In this document: in pieces, positions 1 to 8,347 of the stretch
How the letters are laid out: the number at the start of each line of letters is the position of its first letter
How positions within the stretch are numbered: the first letter of the stretch is position 1
From: an uncultured bacterium
Lineage (GTDB): Bacteria > Cyanobacteriota > Vampirovibrionia > Gastranaerophilales > Gastranaerophilaceae
DNA length: 55,431 nt
Direction of reading: 5' to 3'
NCBI GenBank assembly: GCA_905215335.1
Contig: CAJMPQ010000009.1
Location: forward strand, 1-55,431
Notes under the pieces: model-generated
What the model was told of the DNA's origin: nothing
Seen by the model: only the letters and a program-made list of their open reading frames with translations
The model's database searches: none
Made by a program: the position numbers and the translations under genes

Positions 1-95
1 TTCTACAACTGGCTAATTCTTCTGATAACTTACCTAGCCTATTTGGGTAGTTGATAAATATAGCAAATTTTATTTTTACGAGTTTATTATTTAAT
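1..95. other. Window edge, no gene seen
   Basis: I see no supported gene in the first 95 bases. A TTG-initiated extension of the next reading frame reaches back to base 51, but it has no ribosome binding site. A TATTAT hexamer at 85-90 could be the -10 element for the gene starting at 96. Confidence 0.4.
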
Positions 96-965
96 ATGAA
101 TATTTCTGGTCATCCTAGGATACAATTTAAAAATAATTTTTATAGTGAGCAAAAAAGAAAGGCTGATTCAAAGTGTAGTTTTCATAAATCTGTTGCTTTT
201 ATGGGGTGTTTGGATTTTTCTCCAGCAGATTTCTTTGTAAATATTCATGGATACGGGCAGAATTTTGAGTGGGCTAGGAATCTTGTTTTAGTTGCAAATA
301 ATGCAGTCTCTTCAATATCTTCAAAGTTGCCAGCTGAGACTGTATTGATAGGTATTGCAGATGGTGTTCATAAATGTAATCGTTTGACTTGTGATGCGGA
401 TAAAATTAGAAATTCAGGATTATTAAGAATTAGACGTTCAGGGTGGAGCTGTGTGGATAGCGCGCCTGAATTATTGACTAGGTATTCGGGACAAGGTGTT
501 GGTCGTTATAGAGTTTATTCTAAAAAGTTGGATCAACGTATTTTAAATCCTTTACATTGTCCTTTTTTTAATTTCGGAATGACTACTGTTAATATGCGTG
601 ATAATGTTAAATTTTTAAAGCACGGAGGGGTTTTATATGTAAATAGGGCTTTAGAAATGACTTATCAAAGGTATAATAAGTTATTGACTCAATTCCCAGA
701 ATTTAAGGTTGGTAGAGATAATTTAGAAAATTTCTGTTCTACAGTTGCAGAGATTAGGTGGATTTTGGCTCATTCAACTCCTTGGGTTAGAGGAAGTGAT
801 GCTATTGCTAATGTATATATTAGAAGTTTGTTCAAGGCTTTTGGTATTAAATTATATCCTTTGAAAAAAAATGTTTCTCTTGATTTAGAGGCTTATTGTA
901 CAGAATTAAAAGATTATAAAGAAAATTTTCATAATTATTTTGTTAAACCGCCAGAAATTCCTTAG
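96..965 (+). CDS. Unassigned 289-aa protein with N-terminal IQFKNNF segment
   Basis: I do not recognise the family. The chosen ATG at 96 starts MNISGHPRIQFKNNF. It follows a TATTAT hexamer by 5 nt and has no Shine-Dalgarno, so it may be leaderless. There is no Sec signal or obvious membrane segment. The protein is basic and rich in aromatic residues. Its middle contains a GIADGVHKCNR stretch followed by RRSGWSCVDSAPELLTRYSG, with several Cys that might matter. The N-terminal short I-x-F-K segment resembles the start of the phosphatase at 1433-1972 and the amidohydrolase at 31025-31999. The reading frame is intact, and its codon use matches its neighbours. A function cannot be given. Confidence 0.7.
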   Translation: MNISGHPRIQFKNNFYSEQKRKADSKCSFHKSVAFMGCLDFSPADFFVNIHGYGQNFEWARNLVLVANNAVSSISSKLPAETVLIGIADGVHKCNRLTCDADKIRNSGLLRIRRSGWSCVDSAPELLTRYSGQGVGRYRVYSKKLDQRILNPLHCPFFNFGMTTVNMRDNVKFLKHGGVLYVNRALEMTYQRYNKLLTQFPEFKVGRDNLENFCSTVAEIRWILAHSTPWVRGSDAIANVYIRSLFKAFGIKLYPLKKNVSLDLEAYCTELKDYKENFHNYFVKPPEIP

Positions 966-1000
966 GATATATTATTTTAAATTTGTTGTATAATTTTTTC

Positions 1001-1450
1001 ATGGCTAGAAGAAGTAAGAAGAGTAAAAAAATAATTCCATCCAAGTATAAAATTATGAGTTTTATATTTACTTTATTATTTATGGCTGGTGGCGTTTTTT
1101 ATTTATCTTTAAATTATGTTCCTAAGGAACATTATCAAGAAAAAGTTATGCGTCCAAATATGAAAGAAGCTTATTATGTTAGCCAGTGGTGTTCTGAGGA
1201 TTTTGGGAAACAGGAATTTGTTTTGTGGGATGGCACGAGAGTTGATTGTTTAGCAAAAGATTATGCAATCGAATTTGATTTTGCTAAAAAATGGGCAGAA
1301 AGTGTTGGACAGGCTTTGTATTATGCAAAAATGACAGGTAAAAAGCCTGCTGTCGTTTTGATTTTAGAAGACCTTTCAGATTATAAATATGTGAAAAGAA
1401 TTGAAAGATTACAAAATGGTATAAAAATCTTTTTAATCAAAGCGTTTTAA
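1001..1450 (+). CDS. Membrane-anchored protein with possible PD-(D/E)XK nuclease-like fold
   Basis: The 149-aa protein begins with a Lys/Arg-rich cytoplasmic tail (MARRSKKSKK), then one membrane segment at about residues 18-38 and an outer domain. The domain contains LWDGTRVDCLAKDYAIEFDF followed by AKKWAESVGQALYYA. The D82...E91-x-D93 spacing, followed by Lys96/Lys97 and Gln104, resembles the core of PD-(D/E)XK-type folds in small bacterial proteins of unknown role. This assignment is inference from pattern only. The ATG at 1001 sits 6 nt after a perfect TATAAT at 989-994 with no Shine-Dalgarno, so a leaderless mRNA is likely. An upstream TTG at 983 would lie inside or before this promoter. 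The 3' end overlaps the convergent phosphatase gene by 18 bp. Confidence 0.7.
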   Translation: MARRSKKSKKIIPSKYKIMSFIFTLLFMAGGVFYLSLNYVPKEHYQEKVMRPNMKEAYYVSQWCSEDFGKQEFVLWDGTRVDCLAKDYAIEFDFAKKWAESVGQALYYAKMTGKKPAVVLILEDLSDYKYVKRIERLQNGIKIFLIKAF

Positions 1451-1972
1451 TTCTTCCGGATAATATTTTTGTAAAAAGTCGTTTAAAATAGACTTAATTT
1501 TTTTTATTTTGTAGGAATTTGGCTTTTCTTTTAATTCCATATAGCCAAGATTTATTAGATTATCAAGTATTTCTTTTTTGCTTTTATTTGTATGTTCTTT
1601 TTCATAAATAGCTACACTTATTCCTGTTCGGCGTTTGCCATATTGACAATGTATGTAGGTTTTTCCGGTATTGTTTTTTATAAGATTATTTATGTTTATA
1701 AAAAAGTTTTTATTTGGTAGTTTGTTTAATCGATGAGGATATCTGCAATTATTGTATTTTATTCCCAGTAGTTTGCAAAAGATTTTTTCTAAAGGACTTT
1801 CTATACGTGCAGAATTTCTAAGATCTATAATTTGTGTGATACCTTCTTGTTTCATTTTATAGAGTCTATATGGGCATGTTACTGCTCTTCCTCGTATTAA
1901 TTTATTATCTACAGGTATTTGAAATTTTGGTAGTGCTGTAAATTGTATTGGGGTATTATTTTGAATATTCAT
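1433..1972 (-). CDS. Tyrosine/dual-specificity-type protein phosphatase
   Basis: The 179-aa protein carries the CX5R phosphatase loop HCQYGKRRTG, with nucleophile Cys109 and Arg115, so it should hydrolyse phosphotyrosine or another phosphomonoester through a cysteinyl-phosphate. A preceding IIDLRNS segment (about 48-54) matches the start of the fold in Siw14/DSP-like enzymes, whose possible substrates include phosphoinositides or inositol phosphates as well as proteins. The N-terminus has an unusual PIQFTALPKF leader before the fold. There is no signal peptide. The start codon follows a weak TAAAAA hexamer by 7 nt and has no Shine-Dalgarno. The gene is convergent with, and overlaps, the gene ending at 1450. 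Its substrate is unknown. Confidence 0.75.
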   Translation of the reverse strand: MNIQNNTPIQFTALPKFQIPVDNKLIRGRAVTCPYRLYKMKQEGITQIIDLRNSARIESPLEKIFCKLLGIKYNNCRYPHRLNKLPNKNFFININNLIKNNTGKTYIHCQYGKRRTGISVAIYEKEHTNKSKKEILDNLINLGYMELKEKPNSYKIKKIKSILNDFLQKYYPEELKRFD

Positions 1973-2082
1973 TATGTTATTTTTAAGTTACTAAATTTGT
2001 TTTATTGCTATTTATATTTATAATAATTACAAAACTTTATTAAACATGCAATAAGAATATTTTTTATTGTAAAATATTATAT

Positions 2083-3507
2083 ATGGATATTAATGAGGTT
2101 AAAGTAGTTTGGGAAAAGGTTAAAGATGAGCTGGAAGTTAATCTTCCAGAGCATATATTTTGTACTTGGATAACTCCTTTAGAGGCTGTTGATTATGAAA
2201 ATGGAACTTTAGTTTTATTGTCTCCTCATCCTATGGCTGTCGATATTTTGAAAAAAAATTGGACTGATAAGATTAAAGAGTCTATAAAAACTGTTTTGGG
2301 GGATAGTGCAACTTTTTCTTTAACTTATGATGCAGATTTTGCTGATAAATATATTAAGGCTAGAAAAAAAGAATTATCTAAAATTGTTGCTGGACAAACT
2401 GAAGAAGAAAGAAAAACTGAAGATGCAAAGTTATCTTTAGCTCAGATGCAATCTAGTGCAAATTTAAATTTAAATTTGAAATTTGATAATTTTGTTGTTG
2501 GTGAAAATTCTAAATTTGCATATAATGCTGCTTTTTCAGTTGCTAATAATCCTTCCAAAAAGTTTAATCCGTTATTTATATATGGTGCTTCTGGACTTGG
2601 TAAAACTCATTTGATGCAAGCTATTGGACATTATATAATTTTTAATCGTCCGGATTTGAAAGTACGTTATATAAGAATGGAAGATTATTTTAACGAGTGG
2701 GTGAGATGTTTTCAATATAATGATTTGCCAAATGGTAAAAAACGTCAGACTTGTAATAATTCATTGATGAGAAAATTTCATCAAAAGTTTCAAAATATTG
2801 ATATATTGTTGATGGATGATATTCAATTTATAGAATCTAAAATGAAAACAATGGAAGATTTCTTTTCTACCTTTGAAGCTTTATATACAAATAATAAGCA
2901 AATTGTTATTGCTTCAGATAGATTGCCAAAAGATATTCCAACTTTAGATAATCGTTTGCGTACGCGTTTTGAAATGGGTTTGGTTGTAGATATTGTTCCA
3001 CCTGATTTTGATACTCGTTTTGAAATAGTCAAAGCTTATGCTAAAGAATTAGAAGTTGAAGCTGATGATGAAGTTTTTGAATATATTGCAGATAATTTTG
3101 TAAATAATGTAAGAGAATTAAAAGGTGCTTTTAATAAAGTTAGCGCTTATGCAGAGTTCTCTGGTGTTGGTGTAACCATTGAGCTTGCTAAAAAAGCTTT
3201 AAATTGTGAAGTTAAGAAAAAAGAAATTACAATAGAGCTTGTTGCTCAAAAAACTGCAGATTATTATGGTGTTACGGTTAAAGATTTAAAAAGTACAGCT
3301 CGACAACAAAAAATTGCTCATGCTCGTCATGTTGCTGTGTATTTAGCTAGAGAAGTTCTGCAAATGAGTTATGAGTCTATAGGTGAGTATTTTTCTAAAA
3401 AACATACAACGATTATGTATTCTTGTGATTTGATTGCAGAAAAACTAAATACGGATAATGATTTGCAGATTGAATTAGAAGAAATAAAAGCGTCTTTAAG
3501 AGGATAA
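2083..3507 (+). CDS. dnaA: Chromosomal replication initiator DnaA
   Basis: The 474-aa AAA+ initiator binds DnaA boxes and opens oriC. Domain I occupies about residues 1-85 (WEKVKDELEVNLPEHIFCTW). Walker A is GASGLGKT at 168-175 and Walker B is ILLMDD at 241-246. The C-terminal DNA-binding signature includes ARHVAVYLAREV and KKHTTIMYSC. A short LPNGKKRQTCNN insertion lies in the AAA+ domain around residue 215. The ATG is 7 nt downstream of TAAAAT (2070-2075) with no Shine-Dalgarno, suggesting a leaderless transcript. It is followed by ruvA rather than dnaN, and I see no DnaA-box cluster nearby, so this is probably not the origin. Confidence 0.97.
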   Translation: MDINEVKVVWEKVKDELEVNLPEHIFCTWITPLEAVDYENGTLVLLSPHPMAVDILKKNWTDKIKESIKTVLGDSATFSLTYDADFADKYIKARKKELSKIVAGQTEEERKTEDAKLSLAQMQSSANLNLNLKFDNFVVGENSKFAYNAAFSVANNPSKKFNPLFIYGASGLGKTHLMQAIGHYIIFNRPDLKVRYIRMEDYFNEWVRCFQYNDLPNGKKRQTCNNSLMRKFHQKFQNIDILLMDDIQFIESKMKTMEDFFSTFEALYTNNKQIVIASDRLPKDIPTLDNRLRTRFEMGLVVDIVPPDFDTRFEIVKAYAKELEVEADDEVFEYIADNFVNNVRELKGAFNKVSAYAEFSGVGVTIELAKKALNCEVKKKEITIELVAQKTADYYGVTVKDLKSTARQQKIAHARHVAVYLAREVLQMSYESIGEYFSKKHTTIMYSCDLIAEKLNTDNDLQIELEEIKASLRG

Positions 3508-3513
3508 TTTACT

Positions 3514-4137
3514 ATGTATGATTTTATAAAAGGTTCTTTTGTCTATAAAGTTTCAAATTCAAAAGGATGTTTTGCTACGGTACAAACTGGTGGTGGCGTG
3601 GGTTATTTGTTTGAAATTATGCCTAGAGATTTTGCCAATCTACCTTGTGAAAATGAAGAATTAAAGATGTTTTGCGTTTTAATTCATAGAGAAGATAAAA
3701 TGAGTCTTTGTGGTTTTTTACGCAGAGAAGATCGAGATATTTTCAATATTTTGACTTCTGTGTCTGGAGTTGGTTCAAAAATGGCTCTAACATTATTAAA
3801 CTCTTTTGAAATCTCAGATTTGGTAGGTTTTGTACTAGATGGGAATTACAAAGAATTAACTAGAGCCAAAGGTGTTGGACCGAAATTAGCTCAGAAAATT
3901 ATTTTAGAGCTGAAAGATAAATTAACTAATTATAATGATGTCTCTCCTGTTCAGATATCTTCATGTAAGTGTAAGGTAAATTCGCAAAATGCAGAAGATG
4001 CTCAAATGGTATTATTATCTTTAGGGTATGAAAAGGATGAAGTATCTTCTTCTATTGAAACGGCAATTAGTAGATTATCAGAAACTGCTTCAGCTGAAGA
4101 TATACTGAAAGAAGCTTTAAAAATTTTATCAATATAA
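3514..4137 (+). CDS. ruvA: Holliday junction branch migration protein RuvA
   Basis: RuvA (207 aa) tetramerises on Holliday junctions and loads the RuvB motor. The N-terminal OB-fold domain contains GGVGYLFEI. It is followed by paired helix-hairpin-helix motifs (LTSVSGVGSKMAL and RAKGVGPKLAQKIILELKDKL) and a C-terminal three-helix domain (ALLSLGY-like VLLSLGYEKDEV). Its length is typical. It starts 6 nt after the dnaA stop behind an AAGAGGA Shine-Dalgarno, so the two are probably cotranscribed, which is an uncommon pairing. Transcription should end at the hairpin just downstream. RuvB and RuvC are not in this window. Confidence 0.95.
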   Translation: MYDFIKGSFVYKVSNSKGCFATVQTGGGVGYLFEIMPRDFANLPCENEELKMFCVLIHREDKMSLCGFLRREDRDIFNILTSVSGVGSKMALTLLNSFEISDLVGFVLDGNYKELTRAKGVGPKLAQKIILELKDKLTNYNDVSPVQISSCKCKVNSQNAEDAQMVLLSLGYEKDEVSSSIETAISRLSETASAEDILKEALKILSI

Positions 4138-4141
4138 AAAA

Positions 4142-4171
4142 AAAGAGGTTTTTAAACCTCTTTTTTTTTTT
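4142..4171. terminator. Bidirectional terminator between ruvA and pilD
   Basis: A 10-bp perfect stem (AAAGAGGTTT/AAACCTCTTT, 4142-4163) is followed by a T tract on the plus strand and preceded by an A tract, which becomes U in the minus transcript. It separates the convergent ruvA and pilD genes. Confidence 0.85.
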
Positions 4172-4190
4172 CTAATTGAAATTTATTTAT

Positions 4191-5288
4191 TTAGATTGCA
4201 AGAGTTAATAATGCTATAAATCCTGCAATTATCATTGCTGGTCCAAATGGTAAGTAAAGACCTTCTGTATGATGGTCTTTAAGCCCGCAAATTAGTTCTC
4301 TGCAAGTTAGTAAACCTATTATTACTAAAACTATTGTACTAGACCAATAAGCAACAGGATGTTTTAGCCAGTTTAAATTCTGAGCGCAAATATAACCTAT
4401 TGTATATACAATAAATGTAATTATAGCTCCAAATGTTAACCAGTTTTTGTTATCGATTAATTTTTTTAAAAATATTGGAAGCGTAAATATAATTTGTATT
4501 ATGAAACTTAGAACAAGAATAGCAATTAGAGATTTAAATATTGGTAAAAAGTTTGTATATAAAGGTGAACAACCTAAGTAAGCTCCAAAAACTGCACCTA
4601 ATCCAGCTGCAATGTAAGAATCTCCTTCTCCAAATGCTCTATTACCAACAAGAACTAGGCCTAATCTAGAAATTGCTTCCATTATTAAAAATCCAATTAT
4701 AGCAGCTGCCAGTGCATATAAAATAGGACAGCTTAGGAAAAAATGTAAATCAAATTTAGGCAACCCATTTGCTTTAGTGTAAAATACAAAATTTATAATT
4801 GCCATAAGTACACTGTAACCAATGCCTACGCCAACTAAAGATAAGGTATGAGCATCAGAAACTTTTTTTTCAATAATATCAGTTCCTGCAATCGCTATAA
4901 ATAGACAAGATACGATGAGTGCAAAGATGTATAGTAATACTTGCCCCCAACCAATAGGATTCATTGAACTTAAACCAAATAATGGATCAATAGGATTACA
5001 ATATTTGAAAAATAAACCTAGGAAGATAAATCCTGTTAATAATTCTACTAATGGATATTGCCAGCTAATATGCTCATGACAAAAAGCACATTTTCCTCTT
5101 AAAAAAATGTATGAAAACACCGGTATATTATGATACCATTTTAGTGGTGTTTGACATTTTGGGCATTTTGAACCTGGAAATACAATTGATTCCTCACTTA
5201 CTGTTCTTAATATTACTACGTTCATAAAACTTCCAACAACTAAACCAATTATGAATATGAACGCAAAAACTACTAGAGAAAATATCAT
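4191..5288 (-). CDS. pilD: Prepilin peptidase/N-methyltransferase PilD (GspO family)
   Basis: This 365-aa inner-membrane aspartyl protease cleaves and N-methylates type IV prepilins. The N-terminal GSFMNVVILR motif is followed by a zinc-binding pair CPKC...CAFC (about residues 41-78), typical of full-length bifunctional enzymes. The catalytic aspartates are probably in AGTDIIEKKVSD (about 150) and FGEGDSY (about 220). The usual GxGDxK has Tyr in place of Lys. Many hydrophobic segments run to the C-terminus. The gene is longer than a standard PilD of about 260-290 aa because of extra C-terminal membrane segments. It overlaps the upstream sigma-factor gene by 4 bp, so the two are translationally coupled. 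With pilT at 11268 it points to type IV pili. Confidence 0.93.
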   Translation of the reverse strand: MIFSLVVFAFIFIIGLVVGSFMNVVILRTVSEESIVFPGSKCPKCQTPLKWYHNIPVFSYIFLRGKCAFCHEHISWQYPLVELLTGFIFLGLFFKYCNPIDPLFGLSSMNPIGWGQVLLYIFALIVSCLFIAIAGTDIIEKKVSDAHTLSLVGVGIGYSVLMAIINFVFYTKANGLPKFDLHFFLSCPILYALAAAIIGFLIMEAISRLGLVLVGNRAFGEGDSYIAAGLGAVFGAYLGCSPLYTNFLPIFKSLIAILVLSFIIQIIFTLPIFLKKLIDNKNWLTFGAIITFIVYTIGYICAQNLNWLKHPVAYWSSTIVLVIIGLLTCRELICGLKDHHTEGLYLPFGPAMIIAGFIALLTLAI

Positions 5289-6103
5289 TTGTCCTCCTTT
5301 ATATTTCTCTCTTCTGTATTATCATTCATTGCATTTTGAATTATTATATATAGTTTATTTAATGCTCTTTTTATAATTCTTGAAACTTGTGTTGCAGATA
5401 TATTTAATCGTTTTGCTATTTCTTTTCTTGATTCCCCATCTATATAGTACATATATATTACAGTTTTATCAGGATCTGCAAGTTTTTTAAGAGCATATTC
5501 CAGCATCTTTTTATTAGCATAAGAATCTTCATAAGTAGAATTATCTTCAGCTTGTAATCTGTCTAATAATGTTTCAGTACCATCTGATGAATATACATTT
5601 TGGTCTAATGAAATCATGTTTTTTATAAGTTCAATATTCATGATTTCTTCCACTTTGTTAGTTGGTAAATTTACATATCTAGCAACTTCTTCTACTGTTG
5701 GAATAGTACTTTTATCCGGAGATAATTCATCAATTGCTTCTTTTACCTTATTAAGGTTGGCAAGAGTTTCTCTTGGAGTTTTGACAATACTTGCTTTATC
5801 TCTTAGGTAATGTAGAATTTTGCCTTTTATAACTTTACTAACATAAGTTTTAAAGCTACCTTTAGCTTCAAATTCGTATGTATCAATAGCTTTTAAAACT
5901 CCGACAGCACCAACTTGAATTAAATCATCTTTTGCTATTGTTGAAGGTATCGGATACATTCCTAATACTATTTTTTTTACTAATTTTAGAGATTCTTCAA
6001 TAAGATTAAGATAGGCAACGTGTTTTTTTTTCACGTCGTCTTCTTTCCTGTATTCAATAATTAACTCTTCCAATTTTTCTAAATCGGATATTTTTGTTTC
6101 CAA
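5285..6103 (-). CDS. Group-3 sigma-70 family factor, SigF/SigB-like
   Basis: The 272-aa protein has sigma region 2 (DDLIQVGAVGVLKAIDTYEF and FKTYVSKVIKGKILHYLRDK), region 3 (TPRETLANLNKVKEAIDELS) and region 4 with a helix-turn-helix (SRKEIAKRLNISATQVSRII). It should direct RNA polymerase to an alternative promoter set. The KGKILHYLRDK and TPR region resembles SigF/SigB-type factors. In cyanobacteria, SigF drives type IV pilus genes and motility, and here the gene overlaps pilD by 4 bp. Translation appears to start at TTG (6103) with GGAG 10 nt upstream. No anti-sigma partner is adjacent. The assignment to the SigF group rather than FliA is inference. Confidence 0.88.
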   Translation of the reverse strand: METKISDLEKLEELIIEYRKEDDVKKKHVAYLNLIEESLKLVKKIVLGMYPIPSTIAKDDLIQVGAVGVLKAIDTYEFEAKGSFKTYVSKVIKGKILHYLRDKASIVKTPRETLANLNKVKEAIDELSPDKSTIPTVEEVARYVNLPTNKVEEIMNIELIKNMISLDQNVYSSDGTETLLDRLQAEDNSTYEDSYANKKMLEYALKKLADPDKTVIYMYYIDGESRKEIAKRLNISATQVSRIIKRALNKLYIIIQNAMNDNTEERNIKEDK

Positions 6104-6242
6104 TGTTATAAATCTCCAATCTAGTAATAATATAACATAGATTTCACATAATTTCTAAATTTTAAATTTCGTTAATATAGTTAAATTTCTAATTTGTTTA
6201 TGCTAACATTAGTTTATTAAGAATGTTATAGAGGAGTAAGTA

Positions 6243-6524
6243 ATGATTACAGTTAAAGATGTTGAACATGTTGCAAAATTAGCAAGATTAGAATTAACAG
6301 AGGAAGAAAAAGTTTTATATACAAAACAATTAGGTGATGTGTTGAAATATGTTGATCAGATGAATGAAGTTGATACTTCTAATGTTAAACCTATGACTCA
6401 AGTTATTGATTTTGTTAACGTAATGAGAGAAGACACTCCTCATCAAGAAATTTCTAAAGAAGCATTAATGTCAAATGCTCCAGAAGAAGAAAACGGATTT
6501 TTCAAAGTTCCTAAAATTAACTAA
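6243..6524 (+). CDS. gatC: Asp-tRNA(Asn)/Glu-tRNA(Gln) amidotransferase subunit C
   Basis: GatC (93 aa) is the small structural subunit of the GatCAB enzyme that amidates misacylated Glu-tRNA(Gln) and/or Asp-tRNA(Asn). The opening VEHVAKLARLELTEEE and the later VKPMTQV and LRED-like VMREDTP segments are family hallmarks, and the length is normal. A GAGGAG Shine-Dalgarno precedes the ATG. GatA and GatB are not in the window. pyrG follows 91 bp downstream with its own ribosome binding site. Confidence 0.95.
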   Translation: MITVKDVEHVAKLARLELTEEEKVLYTKQLGDVLKYVDQMNEVDTSNVKPMTQVIDFVNVMREDTPHQEISKEALMSNAPEEENGFFKVPKIN

Positions 6525-6615
6525 GTTTTTGGGTTGTATAATTTAAGGATAGTTGTAAGTGTTACTGATTTAAAGTAACAAAATTGTTGTTTATTGGAAT
6601 TTAGGGGTATAAGTT

Positions 6616-8220
6616 ATGACAAAATATATTTTTGTAACAGGTGGTGTTGTTAGTTCATTAGGAAAAGGTATTATAGCAGCTTCTTTGGGGCGTTTGTTTA
6701 GATCTAGAGGGTATTCTGTAATTATTCAAAAATTTGATCCTTATATTAATATCGATCCAGGTACAATGAGTCCGTTTCAACATGGAGAAGTTTTTGTTAC
6801 TGATGATGGGGCAGAAACTGATTTAGATTTAGGCCATTACGAAAGATTTACAGATACAAGTTTTGGACAAGTTAATAATGTAACTTCAGGTAGAATTTAT
6901 CAAGAAGTTATAAATAAAGAGCGCAGAGGTGATTATCTTGGAGCTACGGTTCAAGTAATTCCTCATATTACAAATGAAATAAAAACAAAAATTGTAGCAG
7001 CAACTAAACAATTTAAACCTGATTTTCATATTATAGAGATTGGCGGTACTATAGGTGATATTGAAAGTTTACCTTTTATTGAAGCTATTCGTCAATTTAA
7101 GTCAGAAGTCGGTATAGGCAATGCAATATCAGTACATTGTACATTATTACCTTATTTGCCAACTTCAGGTGAATTAAAAACAAAACCTTCTCAACATAGT
7201 GTTAATGTTTTAAGAAGTTATGGTATTCAACCTGAATTGTTAGTTTGTAGAACATCAAAGCCTATTCCAAAAACAGAGAGAGAAAAACTTGCGCTATTCT
7301 GTTCTGTACCGAAGGACGCGGTAGTAGAATGCCGAGATATGAAAACTATTTATGAAGTTCCATTAGCATTAGAAGCTCAAGGTATGTGTTCGGTAGTTTT
7401 AAAAATGTTGGGTATGGAAGATAGAACTCCAGATTTAGATTCTTGGGTAAAATTAGTTAATAAGATTAAAAATCCTGATAAAACTTTGAAAATTGCTATT
7501 GCAGGGAAATATACAAAATTATCAGATGCATATATTTCTGTTGTAGAATCTTTAAAACACGCAGGATATGCAGATTCAGCAGCTATAGAAATTAAATGGA
7601 TAAATTCTGAAGAATGTGTAGATTATGCTAATTGTAAAAAACAACTTGCTGATGTTAATGCAGTTGTAGTACCTGGAGGATTTGGAGTAAGAGGTATTGA
7701 AGGTAAGTTAAATGTTATTCGTTATGCTAGAGAAAATAATTTACCATTTTTAGGTCTTTGTTTAGGTATGCAATGTGCCGTTATTGAATATGCAAGAAAT
7801 GTTGTAGGGTTAAAAGGTGCAAATTCAAAAGAGTTTGATGAAAATCCAACTTATCCGGTTATAGATATAATGTTAGAGCAAAAAAATGTTAAAGGTTATG
7901 GTGGAACAATGAGACTTGGAGCTTATGATTGTCATTTGAAACCAGGATCTGTTGCTGCTAAAGCTTATGGTGCTGAACTTATATCTGAAAGACATAGACA
8001 TAGATATGAAGTTAATAACGAATATATTGATAAAATTTCAGATGCAGGACTAGTATTTTCAGGCATGTCTCCTGATGGTATGTTGGCGGAAGTTGTAGAA
8101 TTACCACAATTAGATTGGTTTGTTGCTTGTCAGTTCCATCCAGAATTCAAGTCTCGTCCTGACAGACCTCATCCTTTATTTAAAGGTTTGGTTGATGCCG
8201 CATTGAAGCAATTATCATAA
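6616..8220 (+). CDS. pyrG: CTP synthase
   Basis: PyrG (534 aa) converts UTP to CTP using ATP and glutamine. The N-terminal synthetase domain starts KYIFVTGGVVSSLGKGI, with the ATP-binding P-loop and DPYINIDPGTMSP. The C-terminal class I glutamine amidotransferase domain carries PGGFGVRG, the nucleophile elbow GLCLGMQ, and a catalytic His-x-Glu in QFHPEFKSRP. Length and motifs are complete. An AGGGG Shine-Dalgarno lies about 8 nt before the ATG. The structured region downstream (8241-8299) probably belongs to the leader of the next gene. Confidence 0.98.
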   Translation: MTKYIFVTGGVVSSLGKGIIAASLGRLFRSRGYSVIIQKFDPYINIDPGTMSPFQHGEVFVTDDGAETDLDLGHYERFTDTSFGQVNNVTSGRIYQEVINKERRGDYLGATVQVIPHITNEIKTKIVAATKQFKPDFHIIEIGGTIGDIESLPFIEAIRQFKSEVGIGNAISVHCTLLPYLPTSGELKTKPSQHSVNVLRSYGIQPELLVCRTSKPIPKTEREKLALFCSVPKDAVVECRDMKTIYEVPLALEAQGMCSVVLKMLGMEDRTPDLDSWVKLVNKIKNPDKTLKIAIAGKYTKLSDAYISVVESLKHAGYADSAAIEIKWINSEECVDYANCKKQLADVNAVVVPGGFGVRGIEGKLNVIRYARENNLPFLGLCLGMQCAVIEYARNVVGLKGANSKEFDENPTYPVIDIMLEQKNVKGYGGTMRLGAYDCHLKPGSVAAKAYGAELISERHRHRYEVNNEYIDKISDAGLVFSGMSPDGMLAEVVELPQLDWFVACQFHPEFKSRPDRPHPLFKGLVDAALKQLS

Positions 8221-8240
8221 ATATTTGATTTGTTTATCTG

Positions 8241-8299
8241 CGAATATATGGTGTAGGTTATTTTTCGGAAAACTTTTCCTTGACCGAGCTATATATTCG
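8241..8299 (+). promoter_or_regulatory. Nested dyad in leader of the sugar transporter gene
   Basis: CGAATATAT (8241-8249) and ATATATTCG (8291-8299) form a 9-bp inverted repeat. Inside it, TCGG (8265-8268) can pair with CCGA (8284-8287), and GGAAAA-C-TTTTCC forms a smaller competing hairpin. There is no T tract, so it does not look like a simple pyrG terminator. It may be a regulatory leader or operator for the transporter gene starting at 8348. Confidence 0.35.
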
Positions 8300-8347
8300 T
8301 AGTATTCTCGATACACAGGGTTTATGATTTTATGGGAGAGATTTCTA

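Noticed and set aside
1973..2082. Replication origin next to dnaA
   Set aside because: The 110-bp gap has no TTATCCACA-like boxes or iterons, and dnaN is absent. It is simply a divergent promoter region.
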